From Planctomycetota bacterium (lineage in GTDB: Bacteria > Planctomycetota > UBA1135 > GCA-002686595), in NCBI GenBank assembly GCA_020638875.1, contig JACKHS010000024.1, positions 1 through 49,321 of the forward strand: 49,321 nt of DNA. The letters are read 5' to 3'. Shown in pieces: positions 9,489 through 18,537 of this stretch. Position 1 is the first letter of the stretch. Every line of letters begins with the position of its first letter. The notes beneath the pieces are model-generated. The model did not search any database. It was not told where the DNA came from and worked only from the letters and a program-made list of their open reading frames with translations. The position numbers were made by a program, and so were the translations under genes.

Positions 9489-9494
9489 TATCCT
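9489..9494 (+). promoter_or_regulatory. -10-like hexamer TATCCT, leaderless arrangement
   Basis: TATCCT lies exactly six bases before ATG 9501 with no SD between, the spacing expected when the start codon is the transcription start. No -35 match is seen at the usual distance. Confidence 0.4.
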
Positions 9495-9500
9495 CGCGCC

Positions 9501-10535
9501 ATGCAAGTCGTCCAGATCCCCGTCCACGGCGGGCCGGAGGTGCTCCAGCTCGTCGACCAGCCGGTGCCCGAGCCGCGCGCCGGCGAGGTGCTCGTGCGCG
9601 TGCTCGCGGTGTCGGTCAACCACCTCGACCTGTTCGTGCGGCGCGGCATGCCGGGCTTCCCGATCCCGCTGCCGCACGTGCCGGGCAGCGACGGCACCGG
9701 CGAGGTGGTCGCGCTGGGGGAGGGCGTGACGGACCTCGCCGTCGGCGCGCGCGTGCTGATCCTGCCGGGTGTGTCGTCGGGGACGTCGGCGTACGACCTG
9801 CGCGGCGACGACCACCTCAGCGACGACTACGGCATCCGCGGCGAGCACTGTGACGGCATCGACCAGGAGTTCGTGTGCCTCGAGCGGCGCTACGTGCTCG
9901 AGTTGCCGGCGGGGCTCGACCCGGTGGTCACCGCGGCCGCGCCGCTGGTGTTCCTCACGGCGTGGGGCATGCTCGTCTCGCGCGCGGCGTTGCAGGCCGG
10001 CGAGACCGTGCTCGTCGTCGCGGGCTCGAGCGGCGTCGGCTCGGCCGCGATCCAGATCGCACGCGACCTCGGCGCGCGCGTGCTGACCACCGCGGGCAGC
10101 GCGGCGAAGCGCGAGTTCGCGCGCGAGATGGGCGCGCACGAGGTGATCGACCACGCCGATCCCGGCTGGCCGAAGGAGGTCAAGCGCCTCACCGAGGGTC
10201 GCGGCGTCGACGTCGTCGTCGAGCACGTCGGGCCGGCGACGTGGTCCGGCTCGGTGCGCTGCCTCGCGCGGCTCGGCCGGCTCGTCACGTGCGGCGGCAC
10301 GACGGGACCCGAGGTCTCGCTGCTCCTGCCGCACCTCTTCATGAAGAACCTGTCGATCCTGGGCTCGACCATGGGGCCGCGCTCGGCCTTCCCCGCGATC
10401 CTCGACAAGCTGGCCGCGGGCGCCTATCGTCCCGCCCTCCACGACGTGCTGCCCCTCTCCCGCGTGGTCGAGGCGCACCGCCGGCTCGAGGCCGGCGACG
10501 TGCTGGGCAAGATCGTCCTGACGCCGGGGAGCTGA
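9501..10535 (+). CDS. MDR-family zinc-binding-type alcohol dehydrogenase / quinone oxidoreductase
   Basis: 344 residues, a normal length for medium-chain dehydrogenases. The N-terminal GroES-like domain has 'PEPRAGEVLVRVLAVSVNHL' and 'HVPGSDGTGEVVALGEGV'. The Rossmann domain has the nucleotide-binding 'VVAGSSGVGSAAIQIARDLG' and 'MGAHEVIDH', then 'GRGVDVVVEHVG' and 'LGRLVTCGGTTGPEV'. The classical structural-zinc four-cysteine lobe is not evident (only two Cys around residues 117-128), so zinc content is uncertain. It would reduce or oxidise a carbonyl/alcohol substrate with NAD(P)H. The substrate is not deducible. An hbd-like gene follows 30 bases downstream. Confidence 0.85.
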   Translation: MQVVQIPVHGGPEVLQLVDQPVPEPRAGEVLVRVLAVSVNHLDLFVRRGMPGFPIPLPHVPGSDGTGEVVALGEGVTDLAVGARVLILPGVSSGTSAYDLRGDDHLSDDYGIRGEHCDGIDQEFVCLERRYVLELPAGLDPVVTAAAPLVFLTAWGMLVSRAALQAGETVLVVAGSSGVGSAAIQIARDLGARVLTTAGSAAKREFAREMGAHEVIDHADPGWPKEVKRLTEGRGVDVVVEHVGPATWSGSVRCLARLGRLVTCGGTTGPEVSLLLPHLFMKNLSILGSTMGPRSAFPAILDKLAAGAYRPALHDVLPLSRVVEAHRRLEAGDVLGKIVLTPGS

Positions 10536-10565
10536 GCGCGGCCCGGCAGCCGAGAGAACACCGCC

Positions 10566-11429
10566 ATGAACGCATCCGAGATGAAGACCGCCGCCGTGCT
10601 CGGCGCCGGCACCATGGGCCACGGCATCGCGCAGGTGCTCGCGACGAGCGGGCTCGAAACGCGCCTGTTCGACGTCGACGCCGCGGCCGTCGAGCGCGGG
10701 CTCGCGCACGTGCGCGCGAACCTCGACAAGGGCGTCGAGCGCGGCAAGCTCGACGCGGCGACGCGCGACGCGGCGCTGGCGCGGCTGTCGGGCACGACGT
10801 CGATGGACGAGGCGTGCGCGGGCGTCGACGTGGTGGTCGAGGCCGTGCCCGAGCGGCTCGAGCTCAAGCAGTCGATCTTCCGCGACCTCGGTCGGCGCCT
10901 CGGCGCGGGCGTGCTGCTCGCGACGAACACGTCGTCGCTGCCGGTGGGCAAGGTGGCCGAGGTCACCGCGCACCCCGAACGCGTCGTCGGCATGCACTTC
11001 TTCAACCCCGTGCACATCATGAAGCTGTGCGAGGTCGTCGAGGCGGAGGCGACGAGCGAGGAGGCCGTGCAGGCCGCGCTCGAGCTCGCGCGCCGCATGG
11101 GCAAGGAGCCCATCCGCGTGCAGGACAGCCCGGGCTTCGCGTCGAGCCGCCTGGGGCTCGTGATCGGCCTCGAGGCCATGCGCATGGTCGAGAGCGGCGT
11201 CGCCAGCGCGGAGGACATCGACAAGGCGATGACGCTCGGCTACGGCTTCCCGATGGGGCCGCTGAAGCTGACGGACCTCGTGGGCCTCGACGTGCGCCTC
11301 TCGATCGCGGAGTTCCTCAGCGCCGAGCTCGGCGCGACCTTCGAGCCGCCGGCGATCCTGCGCGAGATGGTCGCGCGCGGCGAGCTGGGCAAGAAAAGCG
11401 GCCGCGGCTTCTACGACTGGCGCGAGTAG
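10566..11429 (+). CDS. 3-hydroxyacyl-CoA (3-hydroxybutyryl-CoA) dehydrogenase
   Basis: 287 residues, the size of stand-alone FadB2/Hbd enzymes. The N-terminal Rossmann motif is 'VLGAGTMGHGIAQVLATSG'. 'NTSSLPVGKVAEVTAHPERV' and 'GMHFFNPVHIMKLCEVV' carry the conserved Ser and catalytic His. 'RVQDSPGFASSRLG' and the helical C-terminal dimer domain follow ('KAMTLGYGFPMGPLKLTDLV', ending 'KKSGRGFYDW'). It catalyses NAD(P)-dependent interconversion of 3-hydroxyacyl-CoA and acetoacyl-CoA in fatty acid or butyrate metabolism. A weak purine-rich SD (gagagaa) precedes the ATG. The preceding MDR gene may be in the same operon. Confidence 0.9.
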   Translation: MNASEMKTAAVLGAGTMGHGIAQVLATSGLETRLFDVDAAAVERGLAHVRANLDKGVERGKLDAATRDAALARLSGTTSMDEACAGVDVVVEAVPERLELKQSIFRDLGRRLGAGVLLATNTSSLPVGKVAEVTAHPERVVGMHFFNPVHIMKLCEVVEAEATSEEAVQAALELARRMGKEPIRVQDSPGFASSRLGLVIGLEAMRMVESGVASAEDIDKAMTLGYGFPMGPLKLTDLVGLDVRLSIAEFLSAELGATFEPPAILREMVARGELGKKSGRGFYDWRE

Positions 11430-11472
11430 CGCCGCCCGAATTCGCCCGGCGCGGCCGGAAATCCCGCCCGGT

Positions 11473-11502
11473 TTGAATCGCAGGCCCACGCGCTGGTAGA
11501 AC
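11473..11502 (+). promoter_or_regulatory. Sigma70-type promoter, TTGAAT-N18-TAGAAC
   Basis: TTGAAT (11473-11478) and TAGAAC (11497-11502) are separated by 18 bases, in the 123-base gap upstream of the membrane-protein gene at 11553. The position and match suggest its promoter. Confidence 0.4.
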
Positions 11503-11552
11503 GCCGCGCTGCGGCACTCCGCCGCGCGCCCCCGAGACCAGGAGAGGATCCC

Positions 11553-12293
11553 ATGACCGGCGAAGAGTGGGCCGACGAGCCCGAAGTCCCCAAGAAGAAG
11601 GGCGGTCTGCCCGGTTGGCTGTGGTTCTGCGGCGGCGGCTGCCTGATCGCGGTGATCCTGGCGGTGCTCGGTGCGGCCTTCTTCTGGGGCCGCGTGAAGG
11701 AGGGGCTCGACCCCGACGTGCAGTGGGCCAAGATGGATCAGTACCTCGAGTACGACGCGCGGCCCGACGACTGGAGCATCGTGTTCGGCATGAACTTCAT
11801 GCCCGGCACGGAGGACATGTTCACGTTCATGGGCCCGTCGGGGACGATGGTGAACCTGATGATCCTCAAGGCCTCCCAGGCCAAGGGCCGCGAGGAGATC
11901 TTCTCCCAGGACTTCAGCGGCGGCGGCTTCGCCGGCATCAACAAGGTCTCGGACCTGCAGGTGGGCGAGGTCGTCGTCCAGGGCCGCACGCTGCCGGTGG
12001 TGCGCTTCACGCAGAAGCCCCTGGGGCAGCCGACGCAGGCGCAGGCCATGGTCGACATCACGCCCGAGGGCGACAACCGCTTCTTCCTCGCGCAGTTCGT
12101 CCACGCGCAGAGCACGGACGCCGTCTCGGACGAGACGATCGTCGACTTCCTGAAGCCCTTCCGCATCGGTCCCGCGCACGTGCCGTACCTGCCGGTGCAC
12201 GACGCGTCCTCGTCGGACGAGATTCGGACGACCCTCGAGCTGCCGCCCGAGGAGCCCTACGAGGACACCACGACCGAAGGCGACGGTCACTGA
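11553..12293 (+). CDS. Single-pass membrane protein of unknown function
   Basis: 246 residues. A charged cytoplasmic N-terminus (EVPKKKGG) precedes one TM helix at about residues 24-46 (LWFCGGGCLIAVILAVLGAAF). The remaining 200 residues are outside and lack recognisable motifs. 'DDWSIVFGMNFMPGTEDMF', 'GRTLPVVRFTQKP' and 'DETIVDFLKPFRIG' suggest a mixed alpha/beta domain. The C-terminus is acidic. A good SD (GGAGAGGA) precedes the ATG. The next gene starts eight bases after the stop and has the same topology and a similar ending, so they may form a pair. Function unknown. Confidence 0.7.
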   Translation: MTGEEWADEPEVPKKKGGLPGWLWFCGGGCLIAVILAVLGAAFFWGRVKEGLDPDVQWAKMDQYLEYDARPDDWSIVFGMNFMPGTEDMFTFMGPSGTMVNLMILKASQAKGREEIFSQDFSGGGFAGINKVSDLQVGEVVVQGRTLPVVRFTQKPLGQPTQAQAMVDITPEGDNRFFLAQFVHAQSTDAVSDETIVDFLKPFRIGPAHVPYLPVHDASSSDEIRTTLELPPEEPYEDTTTEGDGH

Positions 12294-12300
12294 GCCGCGC

Positions 12301-13035
12301 ATGGACGCGGTCGCGACCTCCGCAGACGCCGCCGAGCGACGCGCCTCGCTCGGCGGCGTCTTCGGTGTCGCGCTCGGGCTCGCGCTGATCGCGCTGTGCG
12401 TGGCGGCGCTGCTGCGGGGGCCGCAGCGCCTGCCCGCGGCGACGGTGCTCGCGGAGGCCTTCGCGCCGTGCGAGCGGCTCGGCGCGCTGACGCTCGAGCC
12501 CGAGGCGCGCGTGCTGCCGGGCGGCGAGCGCGTGCTGACCTTCACGGACGGCAGCGAGCTCGAGGTCACGCCCGCGGAGCTCGTCGAGCGCCGCGGCATG
12601 GGCCCCGGGATGGGGCCGGGCATGGGCCAGAGCCCCGCGGCGCCCGACGTCGAGCCCTTCGACTGGTCGAGCGTGACGCCCGAGGTCCGCGGCGCGCCGC
12701 CCGCGCGGCTCTACCTCGTCGGCTTCCCGGCCGAGGCGGGCGAGGCGGTGCTCGCGAGCGCGTTCCGCGGCCTCGAGTGGCGCGAGCTCGCCGACCTGCC
12801 GAAGGAGGGCGGCGCCGCGGTGGTCGGCGGCGGCAAGCTCGAGTGGGCCGGCTATGCCGCCGACTGGGTGCGCGAGCGGCGCTTCCTCGAGGGCGGCTCG
12901 TTCCGCGACACGCTGCGCGTCAACCTCACGCTCGGCCGACGTTGCTGGATCGCCTACGCGCTGTGGCCGGAGCGCAGCGAGGGCTCGGAGGCCGCCGTCG
13001 CCGCGCTGCTCGCCGAGCTGGCACCGCGGGACTGA
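12301..13035 (+). CDS. Single-pass membrane protein of unknown function
   Basis: 244 residues. A short N-terminus is followed by one TM helix at about residues 18-40 (LGGVFGVALGLALIALCVAALL), then an external domain. A small repeat 'GMGPGMGPGMG' lies near residue 100. The C-terminal part ('GKLEWAGYAADWV', 'RCWIAYALWPE', 'AAVAALLAELAP') resembles in layout the end of the preceding protein. ATG 12301 is used; no clear SD is present and it probably depends on coupling to the gene ending eight bases earlier. Its last 82 bases overlap the 3' end of glcF on the other strand. Confidence 0.65.
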   Translation: MDAVATSADAAERRASLGGVFGVALGLALIALCVAALLRGPQRLPAATVLAEAFAPCERLGALTLEPEARVLPGGERVLTFTDGSELEVTPAELVERRGMGPGMGPGMGQSPAAPDVEPFDWSSVTPEVRGAPPARLYLVGFPAEAGEAVLASAFRGLEWRELADLPKEGGAAVVGGGKLEWAGYAADWVRERRFLEGGSFRDTLRVNLTLGRRCWIAYALWPERSEGSEAAVAALLAELAPRD

Positions 13036-14321
13036 CCCGCGTCGAGCGCGCGCGCCAAGAGCTCCGCGAGGTGCAGCACCTCGACGTCGAGGCCCTGGCG
13101 CGCCACGCCGCCGGCCCACTGCATCTGGCAGCCGGGGTTGGCGGTGACGAGCGTGCGCGCGCCGCTGCGCTCGAGCGCTTCGAGCTTGGGCGCGAGGATC
13201 GCCGCGCTGTCCGCGGGGCGCAGCGCCGAGTACAGGCCGGCCGAGCCGCAGCAGCTCTCGCTGTCGGCGAGCTCCACGCGCGGCGCGTCGACGGCGTCGA
13301 GCAGCGCGCGCGGCTCGGCGCGCACGCCCTGGCCGTGGCACAGGTGGCAGGGGTCGTCCCACGTGATCGGGCCGGCGACCTCGGGCGCGCCGAGCTGCGG
13401 CGCGAGCCGCTCGAGCGCGTGCTGCGCGAGGTACTCGGCGAAGTCGTACGTGCGCGCGGCGAACGCGGCGGCGCGCTCGGCGTACTCGGGGTCGTCTGCG
13501 AGCAGCCGCCCGTAGTCCTTCATGTGAGCGCTGCAGCCGGCGGAGTTCACGACCACCGGCAGCGGCTGCCACGCCTCGTCGCGCAGCGCGTCGTAGCGCT
13601 CGATCATCTGGCGCGCGAGGTGGCGCGCCGTCACGAGGTCGCCGTTGTGCGCGTGCAGCGAGCCGCAGCACGTCGGCCCGGAGGGGCAGCGCACCTCGCG
13701 GCCCGCGGCGGCCAGCACGCGCACCGTCGCGCGGTTCACGCGGCCGAGCATCTCGGGCATCACGCAGCCCTCGAGCGTCGCCACGGCGCCTTCCACGACG
13801 CCTTCGGCGGGCGTCGTCTCGGGCAGCGGGCGGCGCTCGGCGGCGGGGGGCACCTCGGGCAGCGCGGCGAGGCCCTGGCCCAGCGTGCCGAGCGCGGCGC
13901 CGGCGGCCTTCAGCGCGCCGCTGCGCTGCGCCGCGCGCAGCACCGTCGCGCTGAACGACAGCATGTCGCGGCTGGTCAGCACGTGCTCGAGGCCGACCGC
14001 GAGCATCGTGCGCGCCAGCCACGAGCGCGCCGGCGAGTCCTTGAGCCCCGAGCGCGTGTGCTCGAGCAGGTGCAGGTAGTCGACGCCCGACGGACACACG
14101 CTCTCGCAGTTGCGGCACGCGAGGCACAGGTCGAGCTCGTCGACGAAGCTCGCGTCGGGCTCGAGCGTGCCCTCGGCGACCGAGCGCATCATGTGGATGC
14201 GGCCGCGCGGGCTGGCCGACTCGCGGCCGGTCAGGCGGTAGGTCGGGCAACTCGGCACGCACAGGCCGCAGTGCACGCAGTCCAGGCTCTTGGCGTAGTC
14301 GATGAGCTCAGCGGGGTTCAA
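12954..14321 (-). CDS. glcF: Glycolate oxidase iron-sulfur subunit GlcF
   Basis: 455 residues. The start is TTG 14321, chosen because a GGGAGG SD lies eight bases upstream, because it forms a TTGA overlap with the glcE stop, and because the ferredoxin-like domain begins directly after. Two 4Fe-4S motifs are visible: 'CVHCGLCVPSCPTY' (Cys 15, 18, 21, 25) and 'CLACRNCESVCPSG'. The C-terminal half has the two CCG-type cysteine-rich motifs, 'GPTCCGSLHAHNG' and 'SESCCGSAGLYS'. With GlcD and GlcE it passes electrons from glycolate or a related 2-hydroxyacid to the respiratory chain. The last 82 bases overlap a convergent gene, adding a Ser/Ala-rich tail. Confidence 0.88.
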   Translation of the reverse strand: MNPAELIDYAKSLDCVHCGLCVPSCPTYRLTGRESASPRGRIHMMRSVAEGTLEPDASFVDELDLCLACRNCESVCPSGVDYLHLLEHTRSGLKDSPARSWLARTMLAVGLEHVLTSRDMLSFSATVLRAAQRSGALKAAGAALGTLGQGLAALPEVPPAAERRPLPETTPAEGVVEGAVATLEGCVMPEMLGRVNRATVRVLAAAGREVRCPSGPTCCGSLHAHNGDLVTARHLARQMIERYDALRDEAWQPLPVVVNSAGCSAHMKDYGRLLADDPEYAERAAAFAARTYDFAEYLAQHALERLAPQLGAPEVAGPITWDDPCHLCHGQGVRAEPRALLDAVDAPRVELADSESCCGSAGLYSALRPADSAAILAPKLEALERSGARTLVTANPGCQMQWAGGVARQGLDVEVLHLAELLARALDAGQSRGASSASSAATAASEPSLRSGHSA

Positions 14322-15560
14322 GGCACGAGCCTCCCGTGGACGGGCTTCATGGCGAAGACGTGCGTCGGATCGTGGCTGGCGGCGAGGCGCTCGGCCAGCG
14401 CGGCCTCGCGCGCCGTCGCGGAGGACTCGAGCCGCTCGACGCCGCGGCCGCGCAGGTGCACGCGCGCGTCCAGCGGCGCGAGCGCGGCGCGGGCGCGCGT
14501 GACGCGCGCGCGGCGAGGTCGGCCGGTCGGCGCCGTCGAGCGCGAGGTCGAGCGTCGCCACCGCGGGCTGCAGCACCGCCGCGCCGTGCGCGAGGCCGTG
14601 CAGCGCGTCGAAGAGCAGCGCGCCGCACGCGGGCGCGAGGCGCTCGGCGGCGCACGGAGAGGCGCACGACGCTCGAGTGCGCGGCGTCGGGCTCGGCGTC
14701 GCGCAGCTCCGCGGCGCGCGCGCGGCGGCGTCGTCACCGTGCAGCACCTCGTCCGGCGCGCGCAGCGCCGCGACGCGCGCGAGGTCGCGCTCGAGCTGCG
14801 CAGCGCGGCCGACGAGCTCGACGTGCACCCACCAGGCCGCGTCGCGCGCGTTCGTGACCGTCAGCGCGCGCAGCGGCAGGCGCGCGGCGTGCAGCGCGCG
14901 CGCGAGCTCGAGCGCCGCGCCCAGCTCGTCGAGCGCGAAGCCCGCCGCGCGGCGCGCCTCGGGCGCGGGGAACAGGCGCAGCGAGGCCTCGAGCAGCAGC
15001 GCGAGGCTGCCGAACGAGCCGCAGTAGAGCCGGTGCAGGTCGTAGCCCGTGACGTTCTTCACGAGGCGCCCGCCGCTCTTGGCGACCTCGCCGCTCGCGA
15101 GCAGCGCGCGCGTGCCCAGCACGTGCAGGCGACCGGCACCGTGGCGCGTGCGGTCGGGCCCGCTCGCGCCGGCGGCGAGCGTGCCGCCCAGGGTCGCGCG
15201 CTCGGGTCGCGGCACGTCGGGCGTGAGCTCGAGGCCCTCGGCGCGCACCAGCGCCGCGAGCTCGGCCATCGTCGAGCCGCAGCGCGCGGTGAGCGTGCCG
15301 TCGCCCGGCACGAACTCGACGACGCCGGCGAGTCGGCGCGTGCCGAGCAGGGCGTCGACGCGCGCGGGCGGCGGCGCCCAGGCGAGCTTGCTGCCGCAGC
15401 CGAGCGGCGCGAGGCGCAGGCCGTCGGCGCGCGCGAGCTCGATCAGCGCGCGCGCTTCGGCCTCGTCGGCCGGCGACGCGACGGGCAGGCCGCCGAGGTG
15501 CGCGGCCGGGGCGACGTGCGCGGCGCCGACGACGCGCTCGAGGGAGGCGAAGAGGCTCAT
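14318..15560 (-). pseudogene. glcE: glcE, FAD-binding subunit of glycolate oxidase, frameshifted
   Basis: ATG 15560 overlaps the glcD stop (ATGA). The first two thirds read cleanly as a FAD-binding type 4 domain: 'LRLAPLGCGSKLAWAPPP', 'TLTARCGSTMAELAALV', 'RATLGGTLAAGASGPDRTRH' and 'KSGGRLVKNVTGYDLHRLY'. Three phase changes follow. Near 14720 the frame drops back one base (giving 'AELRDAEPDAAHSSVVRLS'), near 14660 it returns ('CAAERLAPACGALLFDALHG'), and near 14512 it moves on one base to end '...DPTHVFAMKPVHGRLVP'. Total length is 3n+1. Since all the expected segments survive in order, sequencing or assembly indels in G/C repeats are at least as likely as true decay. Confidence 0.8.
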
Positions 15561-16996
15561 GCGCGCTCCTCCGCCGGCGCGGGCACCGGGCGCGTGCGCG
15601 TCTCCATGCAGGCGCGGATCGGCAACAGCTTGCCGGGGTTCATGCGCTCGGCCGGGTCCCACGCGTCGCGCACGGCGTGCATCAGCGCGAGGTCGACGGG
15701 CGAGAAGTACAGCTCCATCTGCGCGCGCTTCTCGATGCCGATGCCGTGCTCGCCGGACAGCGTGCCGCCGGCCGCGACGCACAGCGCGGCCATCTCGTCG
15801 CCGGCCTCGATCACGCGCCGCACTTCGTCGGCGTCGCGCCGGTCGTAGGAGATGTTGGGGTGCAGGTTGCCGTCGCCGGCGTGGAAGACGTTGCAGATGC
15901 GCAGGCCCTTCGCGACGCAGAGGTCGGTGGTCGCGCGCACGAGCTCGCGCAGCTTCGTGCGCGGCACGACCACGTCGCTGACGTAGAGGTCCGGCGCGAC
16001 GCGGCCCATCGCGCCGTAGGCGCCCTTGCGGCCGGCCCACAGCTTCTTGCGCTGCAGCTCGTCGGTGGCGCGGCGCACCTCGCGCACGCCGTTGCGCTCG
16101 AGGATGGCCAGGATCGCGTCGGAGGTCTCGCGGCACTCGACCGGCGCGCCTTCGACCTCGATCAACAGCACGGCCTCGGCGTCGGCCGGGTAGCCGGCCG
16201 CGAACACGCTCGCCTCGACGGCGGCGATGGTGAGCTTGTCGAGGATCTCGAGCGCCGAGGGCTCGAGGCCGGCGGCGATGATCGCGCTGACCGCGTCGCA
16301 CGTCGCGTCGAGGCTCGGGAAGATGCCGAGCAGCGTCTCGGTCACCTCGGGCGAGGGCGTCAGCGCGACGGTGATCTCGGTGGCGACGCCGAACATGCCC
16401 TCGCTGCCGGTGAACAGGCCGACGAGGTCGTAGCCTTCGGGGTCGACCTCGGGCCCGGAGAGGTCGAGCACCTCGCCGTCGGGCAGCACGACCACGAGGC
16501 CCAGGATGTGGCGCGTCGTGTTGCCGTACTTGAAGCAGTGCGGGCCGCCCGAGTTGTTGGCGACGTTGCCGCCGAGCGAGCAGGCCGCCTGGCTCGAGGG
16601 GTCGGGCGCGTAGAACAGGCCTTCGTGCGCGCAGGCGCGCGTGAGGTCGACGTTGACGAGGCCGGCTTGCACGCGCGCGAAGCGGTCCGCGGCGTTCACC
16701 TCGAGCACGCGCCGCATGCGCCCGGTGCCGAGCAGCACGCCGCCGGGCACGGGCGTCGCGCCGCCGGTCAGGCCCGTGCCCGCGCCGCGCGGCACGACCG
16801 GCACGCCGTGCGCGTGGCACAGCGCGAGGCAGCGCGAGACCTCCTCGGTCGAGGCCGGCAGCAGCACGACGTCGGGCACGCAACGCTCGTAGGCGAGCCC
16901 GTCGCACTCGTACGGCGTGCGCCGGCTCGCGTCGCGGACCAGGCCCGCGTCGCCGACGACGGCGTGCAGGGCCTCGAGGAGCTCGTGAGGGATCAA
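15557..16996 (-). CDS. glcD: Glycolate oxidase FAD-binding subunit GlcD (FAD-linked oxidase)
   Basis: 479 residues, close to the usual length of about 500. The FAD-binding type 4 domain shows 'VLLPASTEEVSRCLALCHAH', 'PVVPRGAGTGLTGGATPVPG', 'SSQAACSLGGNVANNSGGPH' and 'YDLVGLFTGSEGMFGVATEI'. The C-terminal FAD-oxidase domain has 'NVFHAGDGNLHPNI' and 'GGTLSGEHGIGIEKRAQM', ending 'MNPGKLLPIRACMETR'. It oxidises glycolate, D-lactate or a similar 2-hydroxyacid. The start is taken as TTG 16996, which overlaps the permease stop (TTGA). An upstream in-frame GTG is possible. glcE and glcF follow with 4-base overlaps. Confidence 0.88.
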   Translation of the reverse strand: MIPHELLEALHAVVGDAGLVRDASRRTPYECDGLAYERCVPDVVLLPASTEEVSRCLALCHAHGVPVVPRGAGTGLTGGATPVPGGVLLGTGRMRRVLEVNAADRFARVQAGLVNVDLTRACAHEGLFYAPDPSSQAACSLGGNVANNSGGPHCFKYGNTTRHILGLVVVLPDGEVLDLSGPEVDPEGYDLVGLFTGSEGMFGVATEITVALTPSPEVTETLLGIFPSLDATCDAVSAIIAAGLEPSALEILDKLTIAAVEASVFAAGYPADAEAVLLIEVEGAPVECRETSDAILAILERNGVREVRRATDELQRKKLWAGRKGAYGAMGRVAPDLYVSDVVVPRTKLRELVRATTDLCVAKGLRICNVFHAGDGNLHPNISYDRRDADEVRRVIEAGDEMAALCVAAGGTLSGEHGIGIEKRAQMELYFSPVDLALMHAVRDAWDPAERMNPGKLLPIRACMETRTRPVPAPAEERA

Positions 16997-18537
16997 AAGT
17001 CGATGCGCGCGAGGCGCCACCAGGCGATGCCCAGCATCGCGAGGATGAACGCGAGCGAGGAGCCGATGGAGAAGAAGACGTTGAAGCGCCAGGGAGCGGT
17101 CCAGTCGAACTTCTGCGCGTACCACTCGCCGGGCTCGAGCAGCTCGACGTTGCCGATGACGAGGTTCTTGTCGGCCAGGAAGCGCTGACGCCGCGACCCC
17201 GCGACGTAGGCCTCCTCGCCGTTGGTGCTCAGGTCCACGTCGAGCTCGTACATGTGGTCGTTCACGTGGAAGCACAGGCGCTCGCGCTCGCGCGGCCCGT
17301 TGGCGCTCGGCTCCTGCCAGGTCACCTTTCCGGCGCGCACGCCGCCCAGCGACTCGGAGTCGTACTCGGGCGCGCGCAGCAGATCCGTGCGCGCCTGGAG
17401 CTCGTCCGCGAGATCCTTGGCGCGCCAGATGCCGGTCTGCGGGAGCGTACGCGCGCGGGCGCCGCTGCCGCGCTCGACCTCGGGCCGCGCGAAGCGCCGC
17501 AACACGTAGCTGCCGGCCTGCGCGCCGCTGTCGGCCTCCCAGCGCACGCCGGCGCCGTCGAGGTCGTCGCGCGTGCTCTCGACCAGGTGGAAGCCGAGCG
17601 GAGCGCGCTTGACCTCGATCTCGTCGTCGGCGCTCGCGAGGTCGGAAGCGCGCTCCGAGAGCGCGCGCCGCAGCTTGGCCGTGATGAGGTCGGCGTCCGA
17701 CGTCTTGGGCAGGATGTAGTGCGCCACGCTCAAGGACGTGCGCAGGAAGTCGAGCACGACGCCGGGGTCCCCGCCCTTCCGCTCGCCGCCGTCCGCGGCG
17801 TCGTCGTCCTCGCCCGCATCGGGTCCCTGCAAGGCCGCGCGCAGCTCCTCCGAGGCCTGCTTGTCGTCGACGTAGCTCCAGATCATCCAGCCGCCGTGGA
17901 AGGCCGACGAGAGCGCGTAGAGCACGAAGGTCAGCAGGATCGCCGCCGTGCTGCTGCGCGTGAGCACCGCCACGCACAGCGAGAACGCGTGCATCATCCC
18001 GAACAGGTAGACCAGCGTCAGCGCGCCCCACAGGAAGCCGGGGTCCCAGTAGCCCGAGCGCAGGCCGAAGCCGAGGAACATCCCGAAGACCAGCACGAAC
18101 GCGATCGCGCCGACGAACAGGAGGCCCGCGAAGTAGCGCGACAGGAGGATCGCCAGGCGCCCGACGGGCTTGGAGAACATCGTGTCGGCGGCGCCCTTCT
18201 CGAGCACGCGCGGCATGAAGAACGCCGTCGCGGCGATGCAGAAGAGCACGCCGAGGTTGCCCGCGAAGAAGTCGACGATCGTGCCCTGCCAGCCCTGGAT
18301 GACGGCCGCCGCGTGCTCGGGCCCCGGCGAGTTCGTGCCGCCCAGGAAGTTCGGCATGTCGCGCCAGTAGATGGGCTCGAAGCCCCACAGGAGCTGCAGG
18401 TGGTCGGGGTAGAAGCCGATCAGGAACGACGCGAGGATCGGGATCGCCGTCAGCAGCACGAGCAGACGGAAGACCTTGTTGTCGAGGACCTGCTGGCGCG
18501 AGTCCTCCAGCAGCGCGCGTGCGATGGTGAGGTTCAC
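16993..18537 (-). CDS. ABC-2 type transporter permease with large extracytoplasmic insert
   Basis: 514 residues; GTG 18537 overlaps the ATPase stop as GTGA. About six TM helices are visible: 'LLVLLTAIPILASFLIGF', 'GNLGVLFCIAATAFF', 'YFAGLLFVGAIAFVLVFGMF', 'FLWGALTLVYLFGMM', 'STAAILLTFVLYALSSAF' and a C-terminal 'SIGSSLAFILAMLGIAWW'. A soluble region of about 250 residues lies between the fifth and last helix, holding an acidic linker (GEDDDAADGGERKGG) and 'TSLSVAHYILPKTSDADLIT'. This layout fits ABC-2 export or gliding-type permeases. The substrate is unknown. The location inside an operon with glcDEF is unusual. Confidence 0.8.
   Translation of the reverse strand: MNLTIARALLEDSRQQVLDNKVFRLLVLLTAIPILASFLIGFYPDHLQLLWGFEPIYWRDMPNFLGGTNSPGPEHAAAVIQGWQGTIVDFFAGNLGVLFCIAATAFFMPRVLEKGAADTMFSKPVGRLAILLSRYFAGLLFVGAIAFVLVFGMFLGFGLRSGYWDPGFLWGALTLVYLFGMMHAFSLCVAVLTRSSTAAILLTFVLYALSSAFHGGWMIWSYVDDKQASEELRAALQGPDAGEDDDAADGGERKGGDPGVVLDFLRTSLSVAHYILPKTSDADLITAKLRRALSERASDLASADDEIEVKRAPLGFHLVESTRDDLDGAGVRWEADSGAQAGSYVLRRFARPEVERGSGARARTLPQTGIWRAKDLADELQARTDLLRAPEYDSESLGGVRAGKVTWQEPSANGPRERERLCFHVNDHMYELDVDLSTNGEEAYVAGSRRQRFLADKNLVIGNVELLEPGEWYAQKFDWTAPWRFNVFFSIGSSLAFILAMLGIAWWRLARIDF

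Noticed and set aside
6255..12623. Open frame of over 2100 codons on the minus strand
   Set aside because: It lies opposite several convincing rightward genes, is Arg/Ala/His-rich without motifs, and results from the scarcity of stop codons at this GC content.
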